Source of the DNA: Gammaproteobacteria bacterium
Lineage (GTDB): Bacteria > Pseudomonadota > Gammaproteobacteria > Competibacterales > Competibacteraceae
Direction of reading: 5' to 3'
DNA: 19,953 nt
Assembly (NCBI GenBank): GCA_024234995.1
Contig: JACKNF010000027.1
Coordinates: forward strand, 1-19,953
Shown: one piece after another, positions 7,629 to 14,196 of the stretch
How the letters are laid out: every line of letters starts with the position of its first letter
Numbering within the stretch: the stretch's first letter is position 1
The notes under the pieces: generated by a model
What the model saw: only the letters and a program-made list of their open reading frames with translations
What the model was told of the DNA's origin: nothing
Database searches by the model: none
Translations under genes and position numbers: made by a program

Positions 7629-8795
7629 CTATTTCTTTGCTGGCAGAATGCGCAAGAGCGCTCCATCATCCTCATCGGTCAACACATATAAGTAACCATC
7701 TGGCCCTTGCCGCACATCCCGCACCCGCTGGCCAATCGTGAGCTTCTCTTCCCCGGCCACTCGGGTTCCGTCTAGATCAATATGACGGATCTGGTGAAAT
7801 TTGAGCGCACCGCTAAACAAGTCGCCTTTCCATTGCGGATAGATATCACCCGTATAAAACGTCAATCCGCTCGGGGCCTTCGACGGGGTCCAGACCAATA
7901 GGGGATCCGTGATGCCAGGGTGGCTGGTTTCATTTGAAATCTTCGGACCCCAGTACTCAATGCTGTACGTTACCTCCGGCCAGCCATAGTTGTGGCCACC
8001 CTCAATCATGTTCAGTTCATCACCGCCTCGTGAGCCGTGTTCGTTGGCCCAGATGCGCCCGCTGACCGGGTCCTGGGTCATACCTTGAATATTGCGGTGG
8101 CCGAGACTCCAGATTTCCGGTTTTGCGCCTGGCTGGTTGGCGAATGGATTATCCGGATGCGGTGTGCCATCGTCCTTGAGCCGCACTATCTTACCGAAGT
8201 GAGTGCCTCGATTTTGAGCCTGGTTACGGATGTTTTCGCCATTGAAGCTGATGGGCGGATTACCACCATCGCCGATACTCATCAATAGGCTCTTGTCGGG
8301 CAGCCAGACAATCCGGGAGCCAAAGTGCTGCCCGCCGGGCTTCGGGTCGGCATTCCTGAAAATCACTTCGGTATCGCGCAGAGCACGCCCATCGAAGCGT
8401 CCGCGTGCTAGGGCTGTGCGGTTGGCTTCCGGGCTGCCCGTGGCGAACGTTAGGTAGACCCACTGATTTTTGGCAAAGTCCGGATGCAATGCGATATCCA
8501 GCAATCCGCCTTGCCCGTGAGCCAAAACCGGTGGCAGCCCGGCTACCGGTTCTGGATCAAGCTGACCGTTCCGGATGAGACGCAGGCGGCCCGCGCGCTC
8601 AGTGATCAATGCTGAGCCGTCCGGCAGCCAGGCAATAGACCAAGGGTGGCTGAGACCCTCAATGACCACTTCGGTGCGCCAGCCTTGGGCTTCCGGGACA
8701 TCCGCGCTGACCGGCGCCGGTCCGGTTTGCGCTGTGCAACCAGCGCTCAGCACATAAAGCAATCCCGAGGAAACCCATACGGTATACCATTGCAT
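7629..8795 (-). CDS. PQQ-dependent aldose sugar dehydrogenase (YliI-like)
   Basis: The 388-residue product is an exported six-bladed beta-propeller of the soluble glucose/aldose dehydrogenase family, which oxidises sugars in the periplasm with pyrroloquinoline quinone. The N-terminus has a signal ending in LSAGC, a near-lipobox, so membrane anchoring is possible. Family motifs in order are 'GLSHPWSIAWLPDGSALITE', 'GQGGLLDIALHPDF', 'HFGSRIVWLPDKSLLMSIGD' with the active-site His, 'LGHRNIQGMTQDP', 'ANEHGSRGGDELNMIEGGHN' and 'RVRDVRQGPDGYLYVLTDE'. No PQQ synthesis gene is in the window, so the cofactor may be imported or made elsewhere. It lies 42 bp after the aldo/keto reductase gene on the same strand and is probably co-transcribed with it. 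Confidence 0.92.
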   Translation of the reverse strand: MQWYTVWVSSGLLYVLSAGCTAQTGPAPVSADVPEAQGWRTEVVIEGLSHPWSIAWLPDGSALITERAGRLRLIRNGQLDPEPVAGLPPVLAHGQGGLLDIALHPDFAKNQWVYLTFATGSPEANRTALARGRFDGRALRDTEVIFRNADPKPGGQHFGSRIVWLPDKSLLMSIGDGGNPPISFNGENIRNQAQNRGTHFGKIVRLKDDGTPHPDNPFANQPGAKPEIWSLGHRNIQGMTQDPVSGRIWANEHGSRGGDELNMIEGGHNYGWPEVTYSIEYWGPKISNETSHPGITDPLLVWTPSKAPSGLTFYTGDIYPQWKGDLFSGALKFHQIRHIDLDGTRVAGEEKLTIGQRVRDVRQGPDGYLYVLTDEDDGALLRILPAKK

Positions 8796-8837
8796 AGAAA
8801 ATTTTCCGGTCCGCGTGGTTTGAATGGAAATCTCAGG

Positions 8838-9875
8838 TCAGATGTCCGCGGGAAACGGATTACGCTCCCTGAAACCGGTTTGATGCCAATAAGGATAGGT
8901 TTTCGGTGTCGCGCTGGCTTGATCCAGCCTCGCAACCTGTCCGGTTGTGAGATTCCAGCCCACAGCGCCTAAATTATCGCGCAGTTGCTCCTCGTTGCGC
9001 GCACCGATAATGACTGTCGAAACGGAAGGGCGCTGCAGCAGCCAATTAACGGCAATCTGCGGGATGGTCTTGCCGGTTTCAGTGGCGATCTCATCCAGGG
9101 TGTCCACTACTTTGAAGAGGTAGTCATCCGGCATCTGGGGTCCCGAATCGGCGACCGCTTGGTTCTGCAGGCGGCTGGAGGAGGGTAACGGCTGGCCCCG
9201 GCGGATACGTCCGGTGAGCCGCCCCCACCCCAAGGGACTCCAGACAACGCAACCGACTTTCTGATCGAGGGCGAGCGGCATGAGTTCCCATTCATAATCC
9301 CGGCCCACGAGAGAGTAGTAGGCTTGATGGGCGATGTAGCGCGCCCAGCCGTACCGTTCCGAGACTGCCAATGATTTCATCAGGTGCCAGCCTGAGAAAT
9401 TCGAACAACCTGCATAGCGAATTTTGCCAGCGGTGACCAAGTCATCGAGGGTGCGCAGTGTCTCTTCCACGGGCGTCGCCGCATCAAAACCGTGAAGCTG
9501 AAACAGATCGATGAAGTCAGTGCTCAGGCGGCGCAATGCACCTTCGACGGCGCGGATAAGATAGTGTCGCGAAGAACCGACGTCATTAGCGCCGGGACCG
9601 CTGCGGAACGTGGCCTTGGTGGAGATGAGTACTTGGTCGCGGCGGCCTTGGATGGCTTTGCCTAGAATTTCTTCAGCCGCACCATCGGAGTAGATGTCCG
9701 CCGAGTCAAACATGTTCAATCCGGCGTCAAGGCAGATGTCGACTAGACGTTTGGCTTCGGTGACATCGGTATTGCCCCAGGCTTTGAAGAATTCACCTTG
9801 GCCACCAAAAGTGCCTGTACCTAAGGTCAAGACAGGGATTTTGAAGCCGGAAGCACCTAAAAACCGGTAGTCCAT
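8838..9875 (-). CDS. Aldo/keto reductase
   Basis: The 345-residue NADPH-dependent oxidoreductase has a TIM-barrel layout. The catalytic tetrad is visible: Asp in 'NMFDSADIY', Tyr in that same stretch, Lys in 'LISTKATF', and His in 'DLFQLHGFD'. The cofactor end is also present: 'QIAVNWLLQRPSVSTVIIGA' and 'ARNEEQLRDNLGAVGW'. The sequence resembles the YghZ/Tas-like group of aldo/keto reductases. An AGGGGG ribosome site lies just upstream of the ATG. It is the first gene of a probable three-gene minus-strand unit. The substrate is unknown; the neighbouring sugar dehydrogenase suggests carbonyl or sugar metabolism, which is inference. Confidence 0.92.
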   Translation of the reverse strand: MDYRFLGASGFKIPVLTLGTGTFGGQGEFFKAWGNTDVTEAKRLVDICLDAGLNMFDSADIYSDGAAEEILGKAIQGRRDQVLISTKATFRSGPGANDVGSSRHYLIRAVEGALRRLSTDFIDLFQLHGFDAATPVEETLRTLDDLVTAGKIRYAGCSNFSGWHLMKSLAVSERYGWARYIAHQAYYSLVGRDYEWELMPLALDQKVGCVVWSPLGWGRLTGRIRRGQPLPSSSRLQNQAVADSGPQMPDDYLFKVVDTLDEIATETGKTIPQIAVNWLLQRPSVSTVIIGARNEEQLRDNLGAVGWNLTTGQVARLDQASATPKTYPYWHQTGFRERNPFPADI

Positions 9876-9922
9876 ACGTATGGCCCCCTAAGATGTGATT
9901 GGCTTGTGTTATCAATCTCCAG

Positions 9923-9951
9923 ATTTAGGGTTACAAACCGGCTGCTGTCAA
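9923..9951 (-). promoter_or_regulatory. Candidate promoter of the aldo/keto reductase unit
   Basis: On the minus strand a consensus -35 box TTGACA (9946-9951) is followed after 17 bases by CTAAAT (9923-9928), a weak -10. It lies about 50 bases before the start codon. The perfect -35 supports it; the poor -10 may mean that an activator is needed. Confidence 0.4.
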
Positions 9952-10029
9952 GGTTACGCGGGCGTATGATCTATTACTAAATACCCCTCTTATATCATCA
10001 TCTTTATTTTTCAATATACAAACCCCGAT

Positions 10030-10938
10030 TTACTCCAATTTCCCGGAAAACTCACGCTGCGTAGCCTGCACAACGGCGATAATGGCAGGATGCAGCAACC
10101 GGCGTTCAGTGGTAATTGCGTAGAGTTGCTCAGTCACCGAGTCAATACGCCCAACCCTTTGAACAGCATATTGCCGGCACACGTAATCAGCTGTCGCTGT
10201 AGGCGCTACAAACAAACCAGCGCCAGCCTGACCAAAGGCTTTCAGCAAGGCACTGTCATCGAATTCGCCCACAATGTGCGGGTAAAAATGTTGCGCTTCA
10301 AACCATTGAATCAATTTAGGTCTCACTGCAACATCTTCTCCTGGCAAGAGGAATGGCGCCCGATCGAGCAGAGCAGGAAATACACCTGTTAGAGACTGCG
10401 CCAGACCGGGTGTAGCAAACACTGTCAAATCACTTTCCCCGAGGAAATGGCTGTAGCCTCGAACGTTCAGATTCGTAGGCATAGGCCGGTCGGCGATCAC
10501 CAGATCAAGACGATGGACAGCCATCTCCGCCAACAGTGGCGCGAGCCGGCCTTCCCGGCAAATAAGCCGCACGGGCTCATCAATATGTAATGCCGGTTCA
10601 ACTACACGATAAGCTACCGATTTCGGCACTGAATCAGTAATACCAACCCGAAATGGCAGACTCTTGCGCATTGTCTGATCGAGAGCAATTTCTAAGAGTT
10701 CGTTACCAAGCGCAAAGATTTCATCCGCGTAGCTAAAAATGCGCCGCCCTACCTCGGTTAGTTCCAGACCCCGTCCGGCGCGGCGAAACAGCTTAATACC
10801 GAGACTGTTCTCCAATTCGCTCAATTGACCGCTAATAGACTGCGGCGTCAGGTTCAGGTGCTTGCTGGCGCCAGCAATGCTACCTGCCTTGGCGACCATC
10901 CAGAAATACCGTAAGTGCTTGAAGTTAAGGCTAACCAT
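10030..10938 (-). CDS. nhaR: NhaR-type LysR regulator
   Basis: The 302-residue regulator starts 'MVSLNFKHLRYFWMVAKAGS' and continues 'IAGASKHLNLTPQSISGQLS', the characteristic N-terminal helix-turn-helix of NhaR. The line 'GIKLFRRAGRGLELTEVGRR' follows. In E. coli NhaR activates the Na+/H+ antiporter gene nhaA in response to sodium; no nhaA lies in this window, and the target here may differ. The effector domain includes 'FRVGITDSVPKSVAYRVVEP', typical of the NhaR branch. It is divergent from the HPF-like gene across 137 AT-rich bases carrying tandem 9-bp repeats, so it may control that series and itself. The symbol is by family resemblance. Confidence 0.85.
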   Translation of the reverse strand: MVSLNFKHLRYFWMVAKAGSIAGASKHLNLTPQSISGQLSELENSLGIKLFRRAGRGLELTEVGRRIFSYADEIFALGNELLEIALDQTMRKSLPFRVGITDSVPKSVAYRVVEPALHIDEPVRLICREGRLAPLLAEMAVHRLDLVIADRPMPTNLNVRGYSHFLGESDLTVFATPGLAQSLTGVFPALLDRAPFLLPGEDVAVRPKLIQWFEAQHFYPHIVGEFDDSALLKAFGQAGAGLFVAPTATADYVCRQYAVQRVGRIDSVTEQLYAITTERRLLHPAIIAVVQATQREFSGKLE

Positions 10939-10948
10939 AAGACTCTAA

Positions 10949-10975
10949 TACATCCAATACATCGAATAAATCGAA
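10949..10975. repeat. Three tandem 9-bp repeats between nhaR and hpf
   Basis: TACATCCAA (10949-10957), TACATCGAA (10958-10966) and TAAATCGAA (10967-10975) follow each other without a gap and differ at only one or two positions. They begin 10 bases before the nhaR start codon. Iterated sites spaced by 9 bp next to a regulator gene suggest a binding array, but a simple microsatellite-like origin is also possible. Confidence 0.45.
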
Positions 10976-10997
10976 TGTTAATTCAATATTATTCGGA

Positions 10998-11026
10998 TTG
11001 CTGGATATTTTATTAACCCGTACACT
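10998..11026 (+). promoter_or_regulatory. Candidate sigma-70 promoter of the hpf-like gene
   Basis: TTGCTG (10998-11003) and TACACT (11021-11026) are 17 bases apart. The leader would be about 40 bases long and AT-rich, with AAGGAG before the start codon. Both boxes are imperfect. Confidence 0.35.
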
Positions 11027-11075
11027 TCATATTGTTTTCAATTCGATTAAGGCCCAAATTTCAAGGAGTGGCTTC

Positions 11076-11450
11076 ATGAAGATCAACATCCAGGCCCGGG
11101 GTTTTGAACGAGCCGATAGCTTACGCGAGCACACTAAACGGCATTTGCGATTCGCACTGGGTTGGGCGGATGATCACCTAGATCAGATCTTGGTTCGTCT
11201 TTCAAATCAGAGCAGTCCCCACATTCTAAGTAAGAACAAACGCTGCCTGATTCAAATCAGTTTCTCTAGCACACAAGCACCGGACGTAATCATCGAGGAT
11301 ATAGAAACCAATATCTATGTCGCCATCGACCGGGCGGCTGACCGGGCCAGCCGCTTGGTGGCACGTCAGTTGGAGAAGCTGCACGACCATCGTCATGGTC
11401 CGTCACCCGCAGCGGGTTTGGGTAACACAGGCACCCCATCTCTACACTGA
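11076..11450 (+). CDS. HPF/RaiA-family ribosome-associated protein
   Basis: The 124-residue protein begins MKINIQARGFERADSLREHT and has the beta-alpha-beta fold of the HPF/RaiA (sigma-54 modulation) family. The central 'NKRCLIQISFS' and the diagnostic 'NIYVAIDRAADRASRLVARQ' helix are the clearest evidence. Family members bind the 30S decoding region and silence or dimerise ribosomes in stationary phase or stress. The start at 11076 is fixed by AAGGAG seven bases upstream. The protein is short-form, without the C-terminal dimerisation domain of long HPF. It lies 40 bp upstream of the carbonic anhydrase gene on the same strand and is probably co-transcribed with it. The link between ribosome hibernation and the following carbon genes is inference. 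Confidence 0.85.
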   Translation: MKINIQARGFERADSLREHTKRHLRFALGWADDHLDQILVRLSNQSSPHILSKNKRCLIQISFSSTQAPDVIIEDIETNIYVAIDRAADRASRLVARQLEKLHDHRHGPSPAAGLGNTGTPSLH

Positions 11451-11451
11451 A

Positions 11452-11481
11452 CCCAAGACCGGCCGCTTCACGCGGCTTGGG
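11452..11481 (+). promoter_or_regulatory. Hairpin overlapping the carbonic anhydrase ribosome site
   Basis: CCCAAG (11452-11457) and CCGC (11463-11466) can pair with GCGG (11472-11475) and CTTGGG (11476-11481), giving ten pairs with a 5-nt bulge and a 5-nt loop. The last G residues belong to the Shine-Dalgarno GGGAG (11479-11483), so folding would hide part of it. No T run follows. Confidence 0.4.
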
Positions 11482-11490
11482 AGTAACTTA

Positions 11491-12153
11491 ATGAAATACC
11501 TGCCAGAACTTTTTGCCGCTAACGCCCGCTGGGCCGAAGAGATGCGGGCTGCCGATCCTCATTTTTTCACTGAACTGGCTACCTTGCAAAGCCCTGCCTA
11601 CCTGTGGATCGGCTGTTCAGATAGCCGTGTCCCTGCCAATCAGATTACGGGCCTGAAGCCGGGTGAAGTATTCGTTCACCGCAACGTAGCCAATGTGGTG
11701 GTGCATACCGATCTCAATTGCTTGTCGGTGATGCAATACGCCATTGAAGCTCTCAAGGTCCAGCACATTATTGTCTGCGGCCACTACGGCTGCGGCGGCG
11801 TCAAGGCCGCTCTGGAAGGGCCACCTCTGGGATTGATCGATAACTGGCTGCGTCATATCCAGGATGTACGCGACCGGCATGCGGATTTTCTTGCCGCTCT
11901 ACCGGACAAGGAAACCTGCTGGCGCGCCTTGTGTGAATTGAACGTGATCGAACAGGTGCGTAATGTCGCCCGCACCACCCTCGTGGGCGATGCCTGGCAG
12001 CGGGGGCAACCGTTGATGCTGCATGGCTGGATCTACGGTCTGGCGGACGGTTACCTGCAGGATCTTCAAGCGTCCATGAAGGAAAGCGCTGAGGTCCAGC
12101 CGGCCATCGATCTGGCAGCAGCAGGTGTACGGTCACGCTACATGGCAGATTGA
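11491..12153 (+). CDS. can: Beta-class carbonic anhydrase (Can type)
   Basis: The 220-residue zinc enzyme interconverts CO2 and bicarbonate in the cytoplasm. Zinc ligands are Cys42 and Asp44 in 'GCSDSRVPAN', and His98 and Cys101 in 'VCGHYGCGG'; Arg46 completes the Asp-Arg dyad. Length and ligand numbering match the E. coli Can enzyme. The motif 'GEVFVHRNVANVV' is also typical. The ATG at 11491 follows GGGAG with seven bases between; the open frame extends further upstream but overlaps the HPF gene. The start of the following carboxylase/reductase lies 100 bp beyond the stop. Together they suggest that this enzyme supplies CO2 to, or recycles it from, that carboxylase. Confidence 0.95.
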   Translation: MKYLPELFAANARWAEEMRAADPHFFTELATLQSPAYLWIGCSDSRVPANQITGLKPGEVFVHRNVANVVVHTDLNCLSVMQYAIEALKVQHIIVCGHYGCGGVKAALEGPPLGLIDNWLRHIQDVRDRHADFLAALPDKETCWRALCELNVIEQVRNVARTTLVGDAWQRGQPLMLHGWIYGLADGYLQDLQASMKESAEVQPAIDLAAAGVRSRYMAD

Positions 12154-12253
12154 GATCCGTTTCATCGGATTCACGTATTTCGCCAACCATATCGTCCGCA
12201 TGCAAAATCACAACTACCTAAACCCTGAAACTGAAACCAAAAAGGATATGATC

Positions 12254-14008
12254 ATGGCCAAAGAACTCTACAATCTTGGTGAAATGCCGCCGCTGGGTGT
12301 CGTGCCGCCGAAGATGCACGCGTGGCTGATCCGTGCCGGGCGCTTCGGCACGCCGATGGAAGCGTTCCAGAAAGAAGTGGTCGATGTACCGCCGATTGCT
12401 GACGATGAAGTACTGGTTTATGTGATGGCAGCGGGCATCAACTACAACAACGTCTGGGCCGGGCTGGGGATTCCGGTCAACGTGATCGGCGCCCGCAACA
12501 AGGGCGGCGAACCGGAAGACTTCCACATTGGCGGCAGTGACGCCTCGGGGATTGTTTACAAGGTTGGCAAGGACGTGACCAACGTTAAGGTGGGTGATGA
12601 AGTGGTGATGCATTGCGGCCAGTACAGCCGCAATTGCGCATGGGTCAAGAGCGGCGGCGACCCGATGTACTCGCCGACCTTCCGCATCTGGGGCTATGAG
12701 ACCAACTGGGGCAGTTTTGCCCAATTCACCAAAGTACAAGGCCAGCAGTGCATGCCCAAGCCCAAGCACATGACCTGGGAAGGCGCAGCTGCCTATACCC
12801 TGGTAGCGGCCACCGCCTGGCGGATGCTGCACGGCTGGGATACCCATGCCGTCAAGAAAGGTGACGTGGTGCTGGTCTGGGGCGGCGCGGGCGGGCTAGG
12901 CTCGATGGCGCTACAGATTGTCAAAGCCGCTGGCGCAACGCCGATCGCCATGGTGTCGGGTGAAGACAAGTTTGACTATTGCATGAAGCTGGGCGCCAAG
13001 GGTTGCATTAATCGCAATGAGTTTGACCACTGGGGCATGTTGCCGCACTGGAAGGACAACGTTGGCTATGCCAAGTGGATGAAAGGAGTGCGGGCGTTTG
13101 GGGCGAAGATCTGGGAAGTGCTCGGCGAGAAACGAGCGCCGAATATTGTCTTCGAGCATCCAGGCGAAACGACGATCCCGACCTCAATCTTCGTCTGCGA
13201 CACGGGCGGCATGGTGGTCGTCTGCGCGGGCACCACCGGCTACAATGCCACCGTCGATCTACGCTATCTGTGGATGCGGCAAAAGCGCCTGCAAGGCTCG
13301 CATTTTGCCAACACCGAACAATCCAACCAGATGAACGCATTGGCGCTGCGCGGGTTGCTCGATCCCTGCCTGTCACGCGCCTTCACCTATGACGAAATTC
13401 CAGTGGCCCATCAGCTAATGTACGAAAACAAGCATCCGCACGGTAACATGGCGGTGCTGGTCGGCGCGACCGGATTTGGCCTGGGCGCCAGCGGCAAACC
13501 GCCAGTGACTATCCCGCATCCCACCTTGCCCCAGGACGATGTCCACACCACCCCGCATCCGTATCCAATGTCCGAGCCGCTGCCCAGCGTGGCTGAGGCT
13601 GAGGCAATTACCATCACCGATGACGGCACCCGGGTTAAGGATCTGATGCATCATGGCATCATTTCCTGCACACCAGACGATACCTTAGGCATCGTGGCCA
13701 AGATTATGGTCAACAAGGAGGTGCATGCCGTGGTGGTGATGGATGCCAGCGGTAGAGCCATCGGTGTCGTATCGCAAACCGATATGGTGCTGGCGCGCCA
13801 GGGGCGGACCTCCGAGGAGGCGCGCGGGCTGCTGGCCAAAGACATCATGACCCCCGGATGCGCCACGTGCGATGCCAGCATGCTGCTGAGCGAGGCGGTC
13901 AGCCTGATGACCGGCCGGCGTATGCACCGGTTGGTGGTCACTGAGAATAATCAGCCCGCCGGTGTCATCTCGATGACCGATGTCGTGCGCAAAATTATCG
14001 GGGAGTGA
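12254..14008 (+). CDS. ccr: Crotonyl-CoA carboxylase/reductase fused to a CBS-domain pair
   Basis: The 584-residue protein has two parts. Residues 1-404 are a zinc-free medium-chain reductase of the Ccr family, which converts crotonyl-CoA, CO2 and NADPH to ethylmalonyl-CoA. It opens 'MAKELYNLGEMPPLG' like the R. sphaeroides enzyme. It keeps the NYN active-site Asn (63-65), the Tyr148-Glu149 pair in 'RIWGYETNWG' (Phe170-Glu171 in the Kitasatospora enzyme), His350 in 'RLQGSHFAN' (His365 there), and the NADPH motif at 209-221. A Pro-rich linker (about 412-457) leads to two CBS domains (about 459-517 and 527-583) with 'VVVMDASGRAIGVVSQTDMV' and 'VVTENNQPAGVISMTDVVRK'. CBS pairs usually bind adenine nucleotides. 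The start at 12254 follows AAGGA by seven bases. Characterised Ccr enzymes end near residue 430, so the CBS tail is unusual. Confidence 0.93.
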   Translation: MAKELYNLGEMPPLGVVPPKMHAWLIRAGRFGTPMEAFQKEVVDVPPIADDEVLVYVMAAGINYNNVWAGLGIPVNVIGARNKGGEPEDFHIGGSDASGIVYKVGKDVTNVKVGDEVVMHCGQYSRNCAWVKSGGDPMYSPTFRIWGYETNWGSFAQFTKVQGQQCMPKPKHMTWEGAAAYTLVAATAWRMLHGWDTHAVKKGDVVLVWGGAGGLGSMALQIVKAAGATPIAMVSGEDKFDYCMKLGAKGCINRNEFDHWGMLPHWKDNVGYAKWMKGVRAFGAKIWEVLGEKRAPNIVFEHPGETTIPTSIFVCDTGGMVVVCAGTTGYNATVDLRYLWMRQKRLQGSHFANTEQSNQMNALALRGLLDPCLSRAFTYDEIPVAHQLMYENKHPHGNMAVLVGATGFGLGASGKPPVTIPHPTLPQDDVHTTPHPYPMSEPLPSVAEAEAITITDDGTRVKDLMHHGIISCTPDDTLGIVAKIMVNKEVHAVVVMDASGRAIGVVSQTDMVLARQGRTSEEARGLLAKDIMTPGCATCDASMLLSEAVSLMTGRRMHRLVVTENNQPAGVISMTDVVRKIIGE

Positions 14009-14040
14009 ACAGTCCAGCCGAGGAGCGATGATCGATAGGC

Positions 14041-14090
14041 CCTTGCAGGTTGCTTGGCGCGATTTTCTTCGCGGAAAGCAACCTGCAAGG
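14041..14090. repeat. Strong 15-bp inverted repeat after ccr
   Basis: CCTTGCAGGTTGCTT (14041-14055) and its exact complement (14076-14090) flank a 20-base loop. Inside it CGCGA (14058-14062) pairs with TCGCG (14069-14073), leaving a TTTTCT loop. This is about 20 pairs in total. No T run follows on the plus strand, so it is not a standard intrinsic terminator. It may protect or end the ccr transcript, or be a palindromic repeat element. Confidence 0.6.
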
Positions 14091-14105
14091 CAATCGTGCT
14101 ATGTT

Positions 14106-14131
14106 GTGGTGCATGCAGCAGAATGCACCAC
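14106..14131. repeat. Second inverted repeat in the ccr-chaA gap
   Basis: GTGGTGCAT (14106-14114) and ATGCACCAC (14123-14131) are exact complements around an 8-base loop, with two further possible G-U pairs outside. It lies 15 bases after the first hairpin and 65 bases before the antiporter start codon. It is listed apart because the two stems are unrelated in sequence. Confidence 0.5.
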
Positions 14132-14196
14132 GGATAAATACCATCAACGAATCTTCCGGGGTGCCAGCCAGCGTCAAAATTTTTTGGAGAGAGAGA

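Noticed and set aside
12125..12253. Upstream extension of the carboxylase/reductase frame to 12125
   Set aside because: It would overlap the end of the carbonic anhydrase and precede the AAGGA ribosome site at 12242-12246; family alignment starts at MAKELYN.
14050..14196. Upstream extension of the antiporter frame to 14050
   Set aside because: The extension is encoded by the two hairpins, has no homology, and a purine-rich ribosome site immediately precedes 14197.
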